Below the pieces are notes generated by a model. That model saw only the letters and a list, made by a program, of their open reading frames with translations. It was not told where the DNA came from and ran no database searches. A stretch of DNA of 64,000 bases from Amblyornis subalaris (Eukaryota > Chordata > Aves > Passeriformes > Ptilonorhynchidae). Location of the stretch: positions 4,773,634-4,837,633 of the forward strand of contig JACAXG010000018.1 in NCBI GenBank assembly GCA_018881555.1. Direction: 5' to 3'. Shown here one piece after another: positions 1-11,954 of the stretch (positions are counted from its first letter, which is position 1; every line of letters starts with the position of its first letter). Both the position numbers and the translations under genes were made by a program.

Positions 1-2361
1 ATTATGCAGTATTGTTCAGTAATCTCAAAGCTTTTCAACACAGCAAAAAACAATGAAAGTTACACATCCACTCCAGAACAGCTCACGCTAAAAACGGGAT
101 ATGGCAAACTGAATTCCTCAACACAAGGAGGGGAAAAAATCACTCTNTTCAAACCTCAGCAACTAAACCAGATACATTACCTTGCTTTACTAGCTATAAC
201 CTTATCAGACAGATGTAACTGAAGAGAATTTTCACCTGGTGCACAAAGTCATTTTAAATACAGAAGAGTGAGCACATCCCCCTCGCACTCGCCACAAGCC
301 AGACTTCATTCCAAGAACCCTGCAGCACAGCATCCCAGCTGGGACAAGCAGCTCCCGGTCATGGGTACTTGCTTTTGTTTTGGCAATGTGGACATGACCC
401 TGAGGCACCCTCTGCTCTCTGAGGGGCATAAAATTTTAAATATTTTCAGCCAGTCACTTGGACAGGTGCCTGTGAAGGGTTCCCACATTTCAGTCTGAAA
501 GGTATGAGTTTGTTCTCTGATTTTGAAGTCCAAATGCTTGTCTGGAGCTCCTGCCCCTTGCAAAAGCCTATAAAATTTGATTTTACTCTCAGATATAAAT
601 TTATTTTCCATTTCCATCAATACACACTGCTAACTCCATTTTGAAAGTGTAATAATGGCAGACCTCAGTGCTCAGAGATGTGTTTGCTCCCTGTGAAGTG
701 TTCACGTAAGCACTCAGCTGNGGTCACCAGGCAGTTTCAGGATGCTTCATCTCCTGTACTGACAAGGTGAATTCATTTACCTAGTAACACATCAGTGGTA
801 TTGCTCCCTTCTCCATAGCCTGACTCCCTTGGTTTGATGCAAGTTTTATTACATTTGCTCCTTCCAGTGTAAAAACCTATGTTCAATTTTGTGTAAGGTG
901 CCAAAAGATGCAAACTAGACACCCAAAATTAATTAATTCCAAAAGTTTTTGGTTTGTTTTTTAATTGATTGCTCTAAGAGCTATCACTAATAACCAAATC
1001 AGATTATAAAATACCCTTGGAAACCAGTACCATTTTTTTAACAACTTAACTTTTGTAATACATTATATTTTTGTGGGTTTGGCCTTTTTTTTTAGACATT
1101 TCATAAATTACACTAAATAGCATCACGAGAAAGAAATAAAAACATACACTGTAACAGTGAACACATTAACTTATTTACGCAATTATTTGTCTTTTATATG
1201 AAGAAATTACTTTGTCTGCTCTAGTCTCAGTTCTGATGGCCCCTTAAGATTCTAATACAAAAAATTATGAAAGCAACCTACCAGCACAATGTATTTTCCC
1301 TTATGGAACCACATTTGAGGAACCCCAGCTCTCACTTAAACCCACGAGCTGTCTAACCTTGACATGAGTGCATGTGTGGCAGAAAAAAATCCTAACCAAA
1401 TGAAAAAACCCCAGCAACAAGTATGACAAACTACGCAAAAGGTGGAGCAAACACACGAGGAGCTTCCCCTGGTGTCTTCCTCCACTTGAGGAGGAATGGA
1501 TATCTGATAAATTCCAAACACTGTGGTGTCACTGCTGTGTCCCTCAGTAATCCAAGCAATCGTAGCATACATGCAGTGTAACTCTTCCTCCTGCATCGCA
1601 ATGCAGGAATCTGTCTTGGGCCAGTGTCCAAACCATGACCCTCATTTTGAAAAATGAGTATAAAGTGACCTTGACATGCATAACAAATGTATCAACTGAA
1701 TAGTCATTATCTGTTAACATGGATCTGTGCCACTTGCAGAATCATTTGTGGGCAATGTTGTAGCAATACCCTCTGACCACTGTTCTGCATTCAAAAAGCC
1801 CTTCAGAGACTATTTATTTTGTGCATTCTCCNTCCACAATGGAGCCCCAGTTCTCACTGAAGTCCTTATGACCTGCCACACTATCAATTTTATTGCTATT
1901 TGCAAAATCTTCTGCTCACTAACTGAAAAAAATTAATTCAAATTATCTTTTCCATCATGATACGACTGATTTTTCTTCCAACTGGGACCCTAACATGTAG
2001 AGTCCATAATAGGAAATACTCACATGGAACATTCCCCTCATTTCTCAAGCAAAGAGCAGAATTTAAGAAAAAACACTTCCAAAGTAGAAATTGTACAAGA
2101 GTATACAAAAATCAATAATTAGCAACATTTAAAATACAGCTCATATGCAACACTGTTCTTCAATGTTTTTCCTTACATGACAATGCATCATGTATGTAAA
2201 TGTCTGAAGTAGAAGACTTCTCCCACAGAAAGTCTACTTTGCCAAGTGTTTACACTTATATGGTATATAAATGATTATATATGACAATTTATATATATAA
2301 AATATATATATATTATAAATGATATATATTATGTATTATTATATTACTGAATTGAACTTAC
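1..2361 (-). other. PROM1 intron (partial) after coding exon 17
   Basis: AT-rich intronic DNA. I looked for the next prominin exon (counterpart of human [20 protein letters not shown]) on the minus strand and saw none with matching splice sites, so it should lie beyond position 1. Apart from the TA-rich tract at 2257-2346 nothing stands out; the small open frames here show no family features. Confidence 0.6.
2257..2346. repeat. TA-rich microsatellite
   Basis: About 90 bases made almost entirely of A and T, with several runs of (TA)n interrupted by short variations. It begins about 15 bases inside the intron downstream of coding exon 17. Such tracts are unstable in length and easily melted or folded. 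Confidence 0.85.
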
Positions 2362-2433
2362 CAGCTGGTCTGCTCTTGCTTCTAAATCATTAGCAAATGA
2401 GAGAAGATCAACCTTGGTAACACTTTTATTGAT
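2362..2433 (-). CDS. PROM1: PROM1 coding exon 17 (EC3 loop; last exon in window)
   Basis: 72 nt, 24 whole codons, residues 640-663. It reads INKSVTKVDLLSFANDLEAR then ADQL, aligned with human [24 protein letters not shown]. NKS is a sequon. The acceptor is TTGTTTCAG; the donor is CAGCTG|GTAAGT. The rest of the protein, about 200 residues in human (end of EC3, TM5, cytoplasmic tail), must be encoded below position 1. A dense TA-repeat tract starts only about 15 bases past the donor. Confidence 0.93.
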
Positions 2434-2698
2434 CTGAAACAAGATGTGAACAGTAAGAAATGGAGTATGTTGTTCTTGCATTTACAGACAGTTTGCACTT
2501 AATTACTCCACCTACTCTGTCTGCTCTTGATTTTTTGAAGTATTTACTGACCTTAATTTCCGAAGTGCTTTTTTCCCAACTTTTATATCCTCCAAAACAT
2601 GGCATTCCACACAAAAGCAGATTTTTATGTTTTGCCCACTGTTAAAGAAACGTTTTATTTTATACTTTGTCCCAGTCTCTAGTTGACTACAGTCTCAC

Positions 2699-2845
2699 CT
2701 CTGTCAAGTATGCTGAAAAGTCTATTCCATCTATTCCAGAAGAGCTGAAATTCAGAAGATTCTCCTTCCCAATTTCATCCAGCAGAATGATTTTACTGAG
2801 GTTTATCTGAATATGTTCAATTTTAAGTGCTACATCTTCTGTATA
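2699..2845 (-). CDS. PROM1: PROM1 coding exon 16 (EC3 loop)
   Basis: 147 nt, 49 whole codons, residues 591-639. It includes YTEDVALKIEHIQINLSKII, LLDEIGKENLLNFSSSGIDG and IDFSAYLTE, the less conserved counterpart of human [43 protein letters not shown]. The human Cys in AACGI is not present: this protein has SSSGI. Sequons are NLS and NFS. The acceptor is CCCTCTCAG and the donor ACAGAG|GTGAGA. The call rests on frame, splice sites and weaker similarity. Confidence 0.9.
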
Positions 2846-4123
2846 CTGAGAGGGAAACAAAAGTAATCACAAAAGTAGTTTGCAACCACCACATATTCTA
2901 CTATAGCTCCTGCCCAAAGCATCTTCCTTTTGCTGACTCCTCATTTCCATGAAGCAGTACACACTGATTTTTGCTCACATCGGTTTAATTCAATAAATTC
3001 AACAGAATCCACCAGGTAATGGTGGTGGTAATGTTCTTCCCTTCCCTCCAATATACACAGTACCTAGCCATGCCATGTTCTAACCTGCCTATGTCTCTTC
3101 CAAACCAATGAAACTAAATAGCACCCCTCCAGGAAATGTTATCCTTAAGAATGTTACGTTCTACCCCAGGCCCTAATCAAGGAAACCTAGAGAACTCAGT
3201 ATTTAGCTGTGGCCAGGGCAGACACTCTTTGCTGAACTGGCCACAGGACTGGATGAGACTCCTCTAAATACCATTAGCAGTGACTAAAGATGACTCAGTT
3301 ATTGTTACCTGAAGTCTTCCTGCACTGCACCCAAATCTATGTTACCTGCACTGGCTGCAGAGCTTTAGTTGAGGAATCTGAAAATCTGACTTCCTTCCCA
3401 GCTTCCTTCATTAGTCCATTCCAGCAACTCAAAATAATTTTCCCTCTTCGTGCATCTTCCCTGTTCATTTTCATTGTATATTATTTGGCGCAGGGACTGT
3501 ATCTATTAAGTGGGTACAGTGCCTGGCAGAACAGAACATGTACCCACAAGGGGTTGCTGTAATGAAGACAGGTATTACAGGCAACCCCAAAATCAGTACA
3601 GTCCTGTCATGACAGCGCAGTCATGTATCATCACAGCTCAACTCAAAAAACTATTTTATCCCAAGTACTTCCAACCAAACCCAGAACCATTCTTAGCACC
3701 AAGGTTCTAACGGTTGATCATATCCTGGATCAACATAAATCTGACCAGTACCAGAAGAGAACACACAAAGACCAGCATTGATATAAAAAGAATATTGTCA
3801 TTGAACACTATAAGCAGCCTTTGGAAGATGCTAGACTTCAACCTTCCATGCAGGTTTCAAAGTTAAAACAAACATTATTATCAGCACATAAAAAAAAGCA
3901 CATCAGAAAATCTTCCACGGCCCACTGAGACGGGTAAAAACTATTTTATTTGTAAATAGACTTCTTTCTTTCAGATTAGCTTGGACAGTTCTTGCCTCCT
4001 TGCAGGATCTTTTGTGTATAAAAGCAAAAATCCCATAAAACCCAGACATGCTATATGGTGTTTTAAGAGCCAACATCCTTCAGAAACAATCACATACTCA
4101 TCACTCACTGTTTCTTTACTCAC

Positions 4124-4208
4124 CGTACTGATATTTAGAACCTCATTGATATTGAACAGGTATTCTAGGTGAAGGGAAGTATAAATTCCTTTGTTTTCCT
4201 TGCAGTCA
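4124..4208 (-). CDS. PROM1: PROM1 coding exon 15 (EC3 loop)
   Basis: 85 nt, residues 562-590. It reads SDCKENKGIYTSLHLEYLFN then INEVLNIST, aligned with human [28 protein letters not shown]. The Cys in SDC is conserved and probably pairs with the Cys after TM4 (inference). The acceptor is ATTTTTTCAG; the donor is GTACG|GTGAGT. It ends in phase 0. Confidence 0.95.
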
Positions 4209-4647
4209 CTGAAAAAATACAAATACATAGATCAGCCTAAAAACCACCTTGAGGATCAAGTATTAATGGAATGAATAATAATGTTTTCTTATTCTCAAAA
4301 AAATCAGTCCTCTAGAAATAAAGAATACTGGCTATATTTTTTGAAGCTCAGTCCATAAGAGAAGTCATTAACAATTTCTCAAAGATGCAAAGTATTTTAT
4401 CAAATAGCTCGACTAGTATCATCATACAATATTATGCTGACTACCTCTTATAACTCATATATAGGAAAAAATTGCTTTTGCTCGTGATTCACTAGAAAAT
4501 CAGAATGTCTTCTGGAACACGTGCAATTTTTGGATGTGCCTGAAATATGAAGCATAGAAAATACCACGAAACCAGTATGTATGAATTGAATGAAATAAAA
4601 ATGAATGAAATATGAACTGAAGTAAATCTTAATCATAACTCTAATAC

Positions 4648-4751
4648 CTGTACACTTTTTCAAAAGTCAAGTTAACATTCGGATTTTTAAAGAGGACGCC
4701 GGCAAGATAATTTTTCCAGTGCTGATTTAGTAAGTAAGGTGTATCCAAAAT
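4648..4751 (-). CDS. PROM1: PROM1 coding exon 14 (EC3 loop)
   Basis: 104 nt, residues 528-561 plus two bases. It reads [20 protein letters not shown], then FKNPNVNLTFEKVY, aligned with human [34 protein letters not shown]. NLT is a sequon. The acceptor is TTGTCTTCTAG; the donor is GTACAG|GTATTA. Ends in phase 2, with AG completing Ser562 across the junction. Confidence 0.94.
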
Positions 4752-5154
4752 CTAGAAGACAAAATTCAGTAATGTTACTATAATTCCAAATTTCTTCATG
4801 CATTTATTCTTATGTGGTCTTCTGACACATATCCACATCTAAGCTTATCATCCAGTAATGAAAATACAAGCAAAACAGTGAATTCAAACTCTCTGGTGCA
4901 CAAAGTGAATATTAAAGCTTACCATCACCAAGGAACACTGAATCAGAAAAATCTGTCTCCAAAGGAAGACAGCTATGCAGTATTAACACTGCAAAGAAAG
5001 GATGAATGTCTCTATTTGATTTGTAAGGAGAAAGTAAAACAAGATCCAAACTCACTTGAAGTGTTCTATAAAAATGATATGCCATACAGAACTGACAAGA
5101 CCATTGGGACTCATGGGGATTCTACTAATTATTTAATAATGTGAATAACTTCAC

Positions 5155-5278
5155 CTTGAATAAATTTTTATCTTCAAANGGCTCACACACCAGTTTTTCT
5201 ACATTTCCACCTGTGACAAACGTGAGCACCACTACAATCATCAGCACCCAGGAGAAAAGAAAACTGAATCCAACACCA
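5155..5278 (-). CDS. PROM1: PROM1 coding exon 13 (TM4 and start of EC3)
   Basis: 124 nt, residues 486-527. It continues TM4 as [20 protein letters not shown] and leaves the membrane at [20 protein letters not shown], aligned with human [40 protein letters not shown]. The conserved Cys after TM4 is kept. The ambiguous base at 5179 is a third position of a proline codon and is silent. The acceptor is CTTTTTCAG; the donor is TTCAAG|GTGAAG. It ends in phase 0. Confidence 0.95.
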
Positions 5279-6104
5279 CTGAAAAAGAAGTAAATTGAGT
5301 AAGTTTTTGCTTTTTTAGAACATAGTGTATATACATATACATATATACTTGGGGCAACAGTAACGCAAACAGTTAGCTATAACAGAGATATGAAAACTGA
5401 TGGACAGTTGAAATACTTCTGTTTTCCAAATATATTCTTGCNCTCTGAAACATCTTAAATGTTTCAGCCCTGTGAAGTCTTCAGCTACAATGCATCTAAA
5501 AAGCTCACATTTGCATTGGGCATGCAAACTGTTTTAAGCATTACATTTAAGAGTCACAACATCACATCATTTTCTTTTTTTAATTCAAGTCGCTAGCCTT
5601 GTGCTCTCAAAAGTGTTAGACAGGTTTCAGATGCAATCTTCTCCTGCATGACATTAAACCACTACTAGGCACTTTTTAACCNCAAACATCCTAAAATGCT
5701 CTGAGAAGGTCAAGTCTTGTTTGTCTCCTCACATGGTTTTTTTTTTAAAATTCTGAACAAATGCTCAAGTCTGCTAAAAAGCTATGAATTTCCCCTTACA
5801 TATTCTATTATCTGTCTCCAGTTTCCAAAGGGGCTTACATAGAAATTCATTAGCTACAGCACTCACGTCTGAAACGGTAGATTCTTAAGTTTTAACCTTC
5901 AGCTATGATCCTCAATGAAAGAGCAACCCAAAATCCTCAAGTCCCTCAATGGAAGTATGTGAGGTCAGTATTTCTATTTTTTCTCAGCAGATATACAAAG
6001 CTAGCAAACCGATTTTTTTTCACACCTATGTCCTTCAAAAACTCAACCAAACCAGCATTCTACAGGTACCTTTATTTCCTTTTTCACTGGTACGTGAAAC
6101 TTAC

Positions 6105-6257
6105 GCCATAAGAAAGTTTCCTCCAGTGTTGGAGATACAACCTCTGGTTGTTGGAGAAGCATGTTTATCATAACCACAGGTGCCACATAGCAATCCAAGA
6201 TAGTAGAACACCAGAATCAGGACCACCATGCAGCACAGAATGAGACAACCCAGCCAC
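6105..6257 (-). CDS. PROM1: PROM1 coding exon 12 (TM3 and second cytoplasmic loop)
   Basis: 153 nt, residues 435-485 plus two bases. It reads [20 protein letters not shown] (TM3), then [20 protein letters not shown] and [11 protein letters not shown] entering TM4. The LLCGxCGYDxHAxPTTRGCxSNTGG block is one of the most conserved prominin signatures and is identical here to human apart from a few residues. The acceptor is TTATTCCTTAG; the donor is TATGGC|GTAAGT. Confidence 0.97.
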
Positions 6258-8159
6258 CTAAGGAATAAAAGACAAAGTTCTTGGTTGTTTTCATGTGAAG
6301 AACACGCTGGAGACCTCCAGAAGACATCATGCAATACTATGCTCTCAACCGGCCCACTCNTGGTTCTGTTGGAGCAACTAATGTTAGCAAGTAAAAAAAG
6401 TATTTGCTACACTAGCATGTATTTTGGGCCAGAGCACAGTAGTCACTGTTGGATCGCAGACAGCTGCTGCTGAAGGACTGGGGAACAAACACCACAGGAA
6501 CGAAGTGTTNCAACCATGGTTACTCCAGGTGGATTGTGCTGAAGCATCAAAGTGCTCCAAGTGCAGCAAACAATTACTCAGAGGAGGCAGATGTTCAAAT
6601 GGTAATTTATCCAAGAAGCAATGGGGGAATTTATGAATGTGGACTGGCCATTGGTCATGAAGTACATAGCTACTCTTACTGTAAGGCTTACTAACACTGT
6701 GCACACTGTGTTAGGCTTGTAATTGTAGATAACTATATTTAAAGCTGTAAAAACCTAGGCTGTCTGTGCTGCAATGCTTTCAATGTATGGAACAGTTAAC
6801 AGAACTTGATCAGGAGAAAGATCCTGGATAGGAAATGAACTTTCATTTTATTAATTACATCACATAACAGTTCTATCTGTCTTCTGTTGTCACTTCTTCT
6901 AGCTTATACTTTTTAAGTTCTCTTTTCTCCTCCCTGTACCTTTGTAGAGAAAAATCTGTAAAAGAAATATTGTAATGAACATGCACAGCCAATAAAAATA
7001 AAAACAGAAATGCTGACAGACNTATTTACAAGAGGATACTTATTAAGAACTACAAATAACGCACCTGTAATTAAGAAAGGAATAGATAGAAAGTAATTTG
7101 AACAACTACAGGCTTGTTGGTTTCATTTGTACTTGAAGTACTGTTAGGTTAGGTTTGACAAAAACCAGGTATTTTAATGTCACATAGATGAGATATATTC
7201 TCCTGTGCCAGAATTAAACAATATATTTATTTGATTAAATGCCATATGGGCTTCAAAGAAAATATCGATAAACTTGTCAAATTAAGGCTCACCACAAAAA
7301 CTATCAGATAAGAAATAGGCTAAAGATAAGGTTCTAAGCAATGTTCTAGAAGTTCAGTCTTCTGTTCACTTTTATTTAACACTGCATTAAAGCCAGCAAC
7401 ACACATTCTGTAGCAGTGAAACTGATTATGACTCAAACATAGAAGCAAATACTGATTATAAAACCAAGTGAATTATCAAACAAAATGTAGGGAGAATTTG
7501 GTGAGCCTGAGGACAAAAATTACTAAATCTGGACAAAGATGGTATGAAATGAAAAGCTTTGCACTGCAAAATATGAGGTTACTCAACTATAAAAGACACA
7601 AAAGTCTCAAAGAGTATGTTTTTCTCAAGGTATAATCAACCCACACATTCACAAGGACAAGTACTAGACTACAAGCATGGATGCACAAAGATTTACAAGG
7701 TGTGAAGCAGAATCCTTGCTACTCCTCCTCTGCAGTACAAAAGGTGCAATAAACAAGGGATTGGCTTCAAGATCTCTCTGGTTCTATGCTCTCACAACTT
7801 ACTAGCAACTCAACAAAAGCAAGACTTGGATAAAAAGGCACCCTGGCATTATGAAACAATCAATCCCTTTAGGTGTTACATCTTTGACATCTACCTATAT
7901 CTATCCGTCTTAAAAAAGAACTGAAAGTCTACAGAGTAGAAACTACCTCTTGCTCTGTGGTGAACCAGCACTCAATTATTGATTAGCTGCATTTTTGGTT
8001 TTTACCAAAATGCCAGTACCAAACAACTGCCTTATTGTATCTTTATTTCACTGTGTTCATCATTAATAGTTTACATGCCCTTACCTTACAGAACATTAAA
8101 GTATTATGAAGTATTAACAATGGGTAGTACTTCAGTTCTGCCTTGTTTCTTGTACATAC

Positions 8160-8319
8160 CTGTAGAAATCGTACTGCTCCACTANTGGAAAATAATCTTG
8201 AACATATGCTTCACTCTGTGTAAGATACACCATCAAATCCGCTAAAATCTTCTGAACAGGGAGTGTTTTTGTGAAGGTAGTAATATTTGAACCAATGGAT
8301 TCCAGCACGCTTTTGATAT
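8160..8319 (-). CDS. PROM1: PROM1 coding exon 11 (end of EC2 loop)
   Basis: 160 nt, residues 382-434 plus two bases. The peptide has IKSVLESIGSNITTFTKTLP and VQKILADLMVYLTQSEAYVQ, then DYFP, one ambiguous residue, and VEQYDFY, matching human [20 protein letters not shown]...LEEYDSYW. The ambiguous base at 8185 is the first position of codon 427 (NTA: Leu, Ile or Val; human has Leu). NIT is a glycosylation sequon. The acceptor is TATTCTTTTAG; the donor is CTACAG|GTATGT. Confidence 0.95.
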
Positions 8320-10058
8320 CTAAAAGAATAAACATATTTCCCTGTTACAGATCCATAGAGGAAATTTACATTCCATGTATGCATTATAAAATGCTATTAA
8401 GCCATTTGCCACATGTAACAAGCAAGCCATGAAGACAAGTGTGAGGAAGAGACAAGCAGGCAACAAAAGCATCAAGCTTCAAAGTAACACAATGGCATTT
8501 CAAAATGCACACTTTGTTTTTAGCATTCAGTGTAACGATGAAAGATGCAGACGTTGAGCCAGAGTTCTCCCTCTTTCATTATAACNGAAGTGTCACTTTT
8601 TATCTAGCCAGCTTAAATCTTGCTTTTCATGCAATATTGCAAATGGCAACACTGAGCAAGACAATTAGCCACTAAGATTACAAAGGAGAAGATCAAAATC
8701 TATTTAAACTCCATGCCTTGGGAATACAACACTGTGAAAGAAATTAGACTGCCTATATTGAGAATCTATACTAGTTATTTTCAATCTTATTAAAAGAGAT
8801 TACTTAAATTAATTCATTCCAATTAGTTAGCAACACTCTTGAGGTAACAATCCATTAAGCCATTNTTCCCTGAGATTATAACCAAACATGCTACCCTATA
8901 CTTACAGTTTAGATAGACACTAGATATACAAAGACATTATTAATTCACTTATTATACATATTGTCTATGTGTAAAATGCAGTTTCTGTATATTCTTCCCT
9001 TCTTTCAGCTGGAAACATACTTGAAAGAGCAGGATGTATAACTACTGATTTGGTTGTAGGCAACATCTTCTTTCTCAAACAACAACTGGACAAGNTTTTG
9101 CCTGTTTTGATGTTTACTCTTCAAATTCAACCACATAATAAATCACTCTTGTTTTAAAAGTTTACAGATAAATGCAACTTTTTCCTAGTAAACCTATTTA
9201 TTTGTTTTGTGACTCAAACTCAGTTTTTATACAAACAAATCCCCAACCATTTATAAATAGATAAATTAAGATGGTTTGTCTGTGTTTACGCATCTCAGCA
9301 GATATGGAAAAAGAGTAAATCTGCTCTAGATTTCCCACTGAAAAGCACAGTATCAGTTTTAGAAAACTGGTTCATTTCAGGCAATTCCACACAGTACACT
9401 ATGCTTATATCTATACTGTACTTCATTTTGCCCAGGAGGGGAGGGAAAAAAAAAACAAAAACAACCAGAAAAACTTACAAGGAACAGCTGCTTATATAAT
9501 GCAGAACAGGTCCACAATGCAAGAACAAAAATTAAAACAGATTAGTATACACATGCTACACTACCACACAGGTATAGTCAAAGAACAAAAAGTGTAAAGC
9601 CCAAGTAACAAAACAACTAAGAAAGCCATTTAAATTATCCTTAAGGCGTATTTTCACCTTCACTTTGCCATCCACTATATTTTAGAACAACGGCAGGGAG
9701 GTTCAGTTTTTTTAATATCACACTCCTAAATATGTCAAACAGATCGGTCAAGGAAAATTAGCNTTTCAACCAAGTAATGTGCCACTATGAAGCCAGGATC
9801 ACAAGATTTCTCATTACTTTAGCAATAAAAAGCCTAACAGTTAAAATTCCTCCATATAATAACATATGGTCTATTTTTAGATTTAATTTAGAGTCCTCAT
9901 CAAGACACAGTTGTTGTTGTCTTTTCTGGCACCAAATTAAAAAAAAAAGTTAAGTTTTACATTTCCATTTTTAATGATCTTTAGCCAAGAAAATATATTA
10001 TCAATAAAAGAAAACCAAAACATTAAACAATCAAAGTGAAAAGATAGTTTATCCTCAC

Positions 10059-10122
10059 CCGATAAAATGTTCCTGGTTTGATTCACCACTAAGTCTGGAG
10101 TATCATTAAATGCTGCATAACC
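10059..10122 (-). CDS. PROM1: PROM1 coding exon 10 (EC2 loop)
   Basis: 64 nt, residues 361-381 plus one base. It reads GYAAFNDTPDLVVNQTRNIL then S, aligned with human [22 protein letters not shown]. It contains sequons NDT and NQT; NDT is followed by Pro and so is less likely to be used. The acceptor ATTCTTAG and donor TATCGG|GTGAGG bound it. Phase is 0 in and 1 out. Confidence 0.92.
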
Positions 10123-11281
10123 CTAAGAATAAAAGGTAGAAAAATTATAGCATATTTCTCATTGTCAAATTGTTTGCAGTTTTTTTCCTTTTATTCAAGG
10201 AACAGAAGTATAGAGAAACTAAAATATATAGAGTAATGCTAAGAAAAATATGGTTTGCACATAAGAAAAGCTGAAAGCCAAATAGGAACTCTTAAGTATA
10301 TTTCAGATTTAATTTGGTCTCCAGACTATGCCTTGGAAAAAAAAAAAATCTAAGTTTAAATATACATGTATCAGTCACAATCATCTCAAACTTTGTTGCC
10401 TGTCAGATCTATCTCATCTAAAAGCCAGAACGCACATATGAAGATTCACTAAATGAAAGGAGTTAGGTGTACCAGCCTAACACCTCCTATTTGCAAGTCT
10501 ATGCCTTCCAAACACGAAATCCATGTTACCAACAGTGAAAACCAACTGCGTCTAGAGACANTGCAATGCCTTCTTCAGCGAGAAGGGGAAAGAAAGGGTC
10601 CACGCCACGGGGACCCAGATCTGTAGCTCATCTGGACAGAAAGGAGAAGCTATTGCAGTGGATGCTTGAAGCCTTACTCCCTGCAAGCCTGATCACTTCA
10701 GAAGCAGGCAGGGGTGTAAACCCCCTACACACAGCCTTTGGTTTCAGAAAGCCTTCTATTCCTAGCACATGTTTTCAGATGCCTAGATTTTTCAATTGCT
10801 CAGACCAAGGTGAAAATCCTAGTGTTTTTTTGGAAAGTCTTGCAAAAATACTAATAGCAATTACACTTGGTCCATTGCACCAGATTTAATATCAAATATG
10901 CACATGAAGAATTTGAAAGACATTATTTCAAAATAGCTGGAATACAATAAAACTAATTAGGAGACCATGGATTTTTTATTTCTTTGGTTTGAACCAGAAA
11001 ATACAGAGCATGCTACTGGATCCATGTTTCTGCCTTTTCATTTTTTAAGGACTTCTTTCAAGCAGAAAACTCGCAATACATTTTTGATCTGTAGTATTCT
11101 GGAGATACAAAGCACTACATTTATACTTTCAAGTGTTTAATCTTGGCCAAAAAATGAGAAGTATCCACCATGAAGCAGGCTGAGGTGGGAACAAAAGAAT
11201 TCTGCTTGAGAAACCAAGGGAAAAGAAGTGACACGTCCCAGTTTATTAATTAACAGTTTACAAGTCTNTCAAGAAACATAC

Positions 11282-11356
11282 CTTTTGAACCAGACTAGAA
11301 AGGTCTGTTTTAAGGACATCATTGACCTTCGCAAGCTGTGAGCTCACACCTGGCAA
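11282..11356 (-). CDS. PROM1: PROM1 coding exon 9 (EC2 loop)
   Basis: 75 nt, 25 whole codons, residues 336-360. It reads LPGVSSQLAKVNDVLKTDLS then SLVQK, aligned with human [25 protein letters not shown]. The acceptor is TTCCTTCCTAG; the donor is CAAAAG|GTATGT. Symmetric phase 0, so skipping would keep frame. Separated from exon 8 by only 380 bases. Confidence 0.94.
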
Positions 11357-11736
11357 CTAGGAAGGAAAAAACACGCCTGAGTCACATCGAAGTCGCAGTT
11401 TTGCTATTCAGTAAATATTTCAAAGTTAGGAGAGAGGGTGAAGAAACTGGAGTGATCTGTAGTAGAATTTCCTGAAACCTCTGTTGTACAAAGCAAAACT
11501 TAACCTCAGCATGTTTGGGAGGGCAGGTTATTTCACTGCCCATAGCAGCACTTCAACATAGCTGCCTGACACACATTTTATCCTTTTCTACACAGAAGAT
11601 GAAAACAGTGACTGGAATTACCCAGAAACACAGAAAAAGGGAAGGTCACTTATCTCACAAGTGACAGCACACACACCAAGCCATTAAGCTGCAATCACAC
11701 ATTAGGAGTCTGAAAAATATTATTCCAAAATCTTAC

Positions 11737-11954
11737 CCCACTAAAATTGGCATTGATGTTCAGTTGACTTAATGAATTCCTGATGATATTGCAAGTTGAG
11801 GCAGCCTGAGCTGCATTGCACGCAGAATCATTGAGGGTGTTGCTTAGGTGCATTTTAACATCTGTCAAGTTTGCATGAAGTCTCTCTGTTCCCTCCTGCA
11901 AAACCTCTACAGAGACACTCACATTTTCCAGTGCTTCCTTCGTTTCTCTGATGG
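11737..11954 (-). CDS. PROM1: PROM1 coding exon 8 (EC2 loop, two conserved cysteines)
   Basis: 218 nt, residues 263-335. Starts [20 protein letters not shown] (human [20 protein letters not shown]) and ends in SLSQLNINANFSG. It carries sequons NVS, NLT, NDS and NFS. The pair of cysteines in SACNAAQAASTCN matches the pair in human PLCLVHPSSETCN and probably forms a disulfide in the loop (inference). The acceptor is ATCCTTGCAG; the donor is GTGGG|GTAAGA. It ends in phase 0. Confidence 0.95.

Larger units (their letters stand above)
2434..6104 (-). other. PROM1 introns between coding exons 12 and 17
   Basis: Five introns of roughly 265, 1,280, 440, 400 and 830 bases between the exons listed separately. 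All have GT-AG ends on the minus strand. No further exon, RNA gene or clear repeat was seen. A plus-strand open frame of 110 codons at 4812-5144 overlaps this area but shows no family features. Confidence 0.6.
6258..11281 (-). other. PROM1 introns between coding exons 9 and 12
   Basis: Introns of about 1.9, 1.7 and 1.2 kb with GT-AG ends. Contents are AT-rich unique-looking DNA with a short A-rich stretch near 9446-9465. A plus-strand open frame of 107 codons at 10566-10889 has no recognisable domain and lies antisense inside an intron. Confidence 0.55.

Noticed and set aside
306..620. 104-codon minus-strand frame that might have been the next PROM1 exon
   Set aside because: Its sequence does not resemble the expected prominin segment, and no acceptor/donor pair gives the required phase 0 entry.
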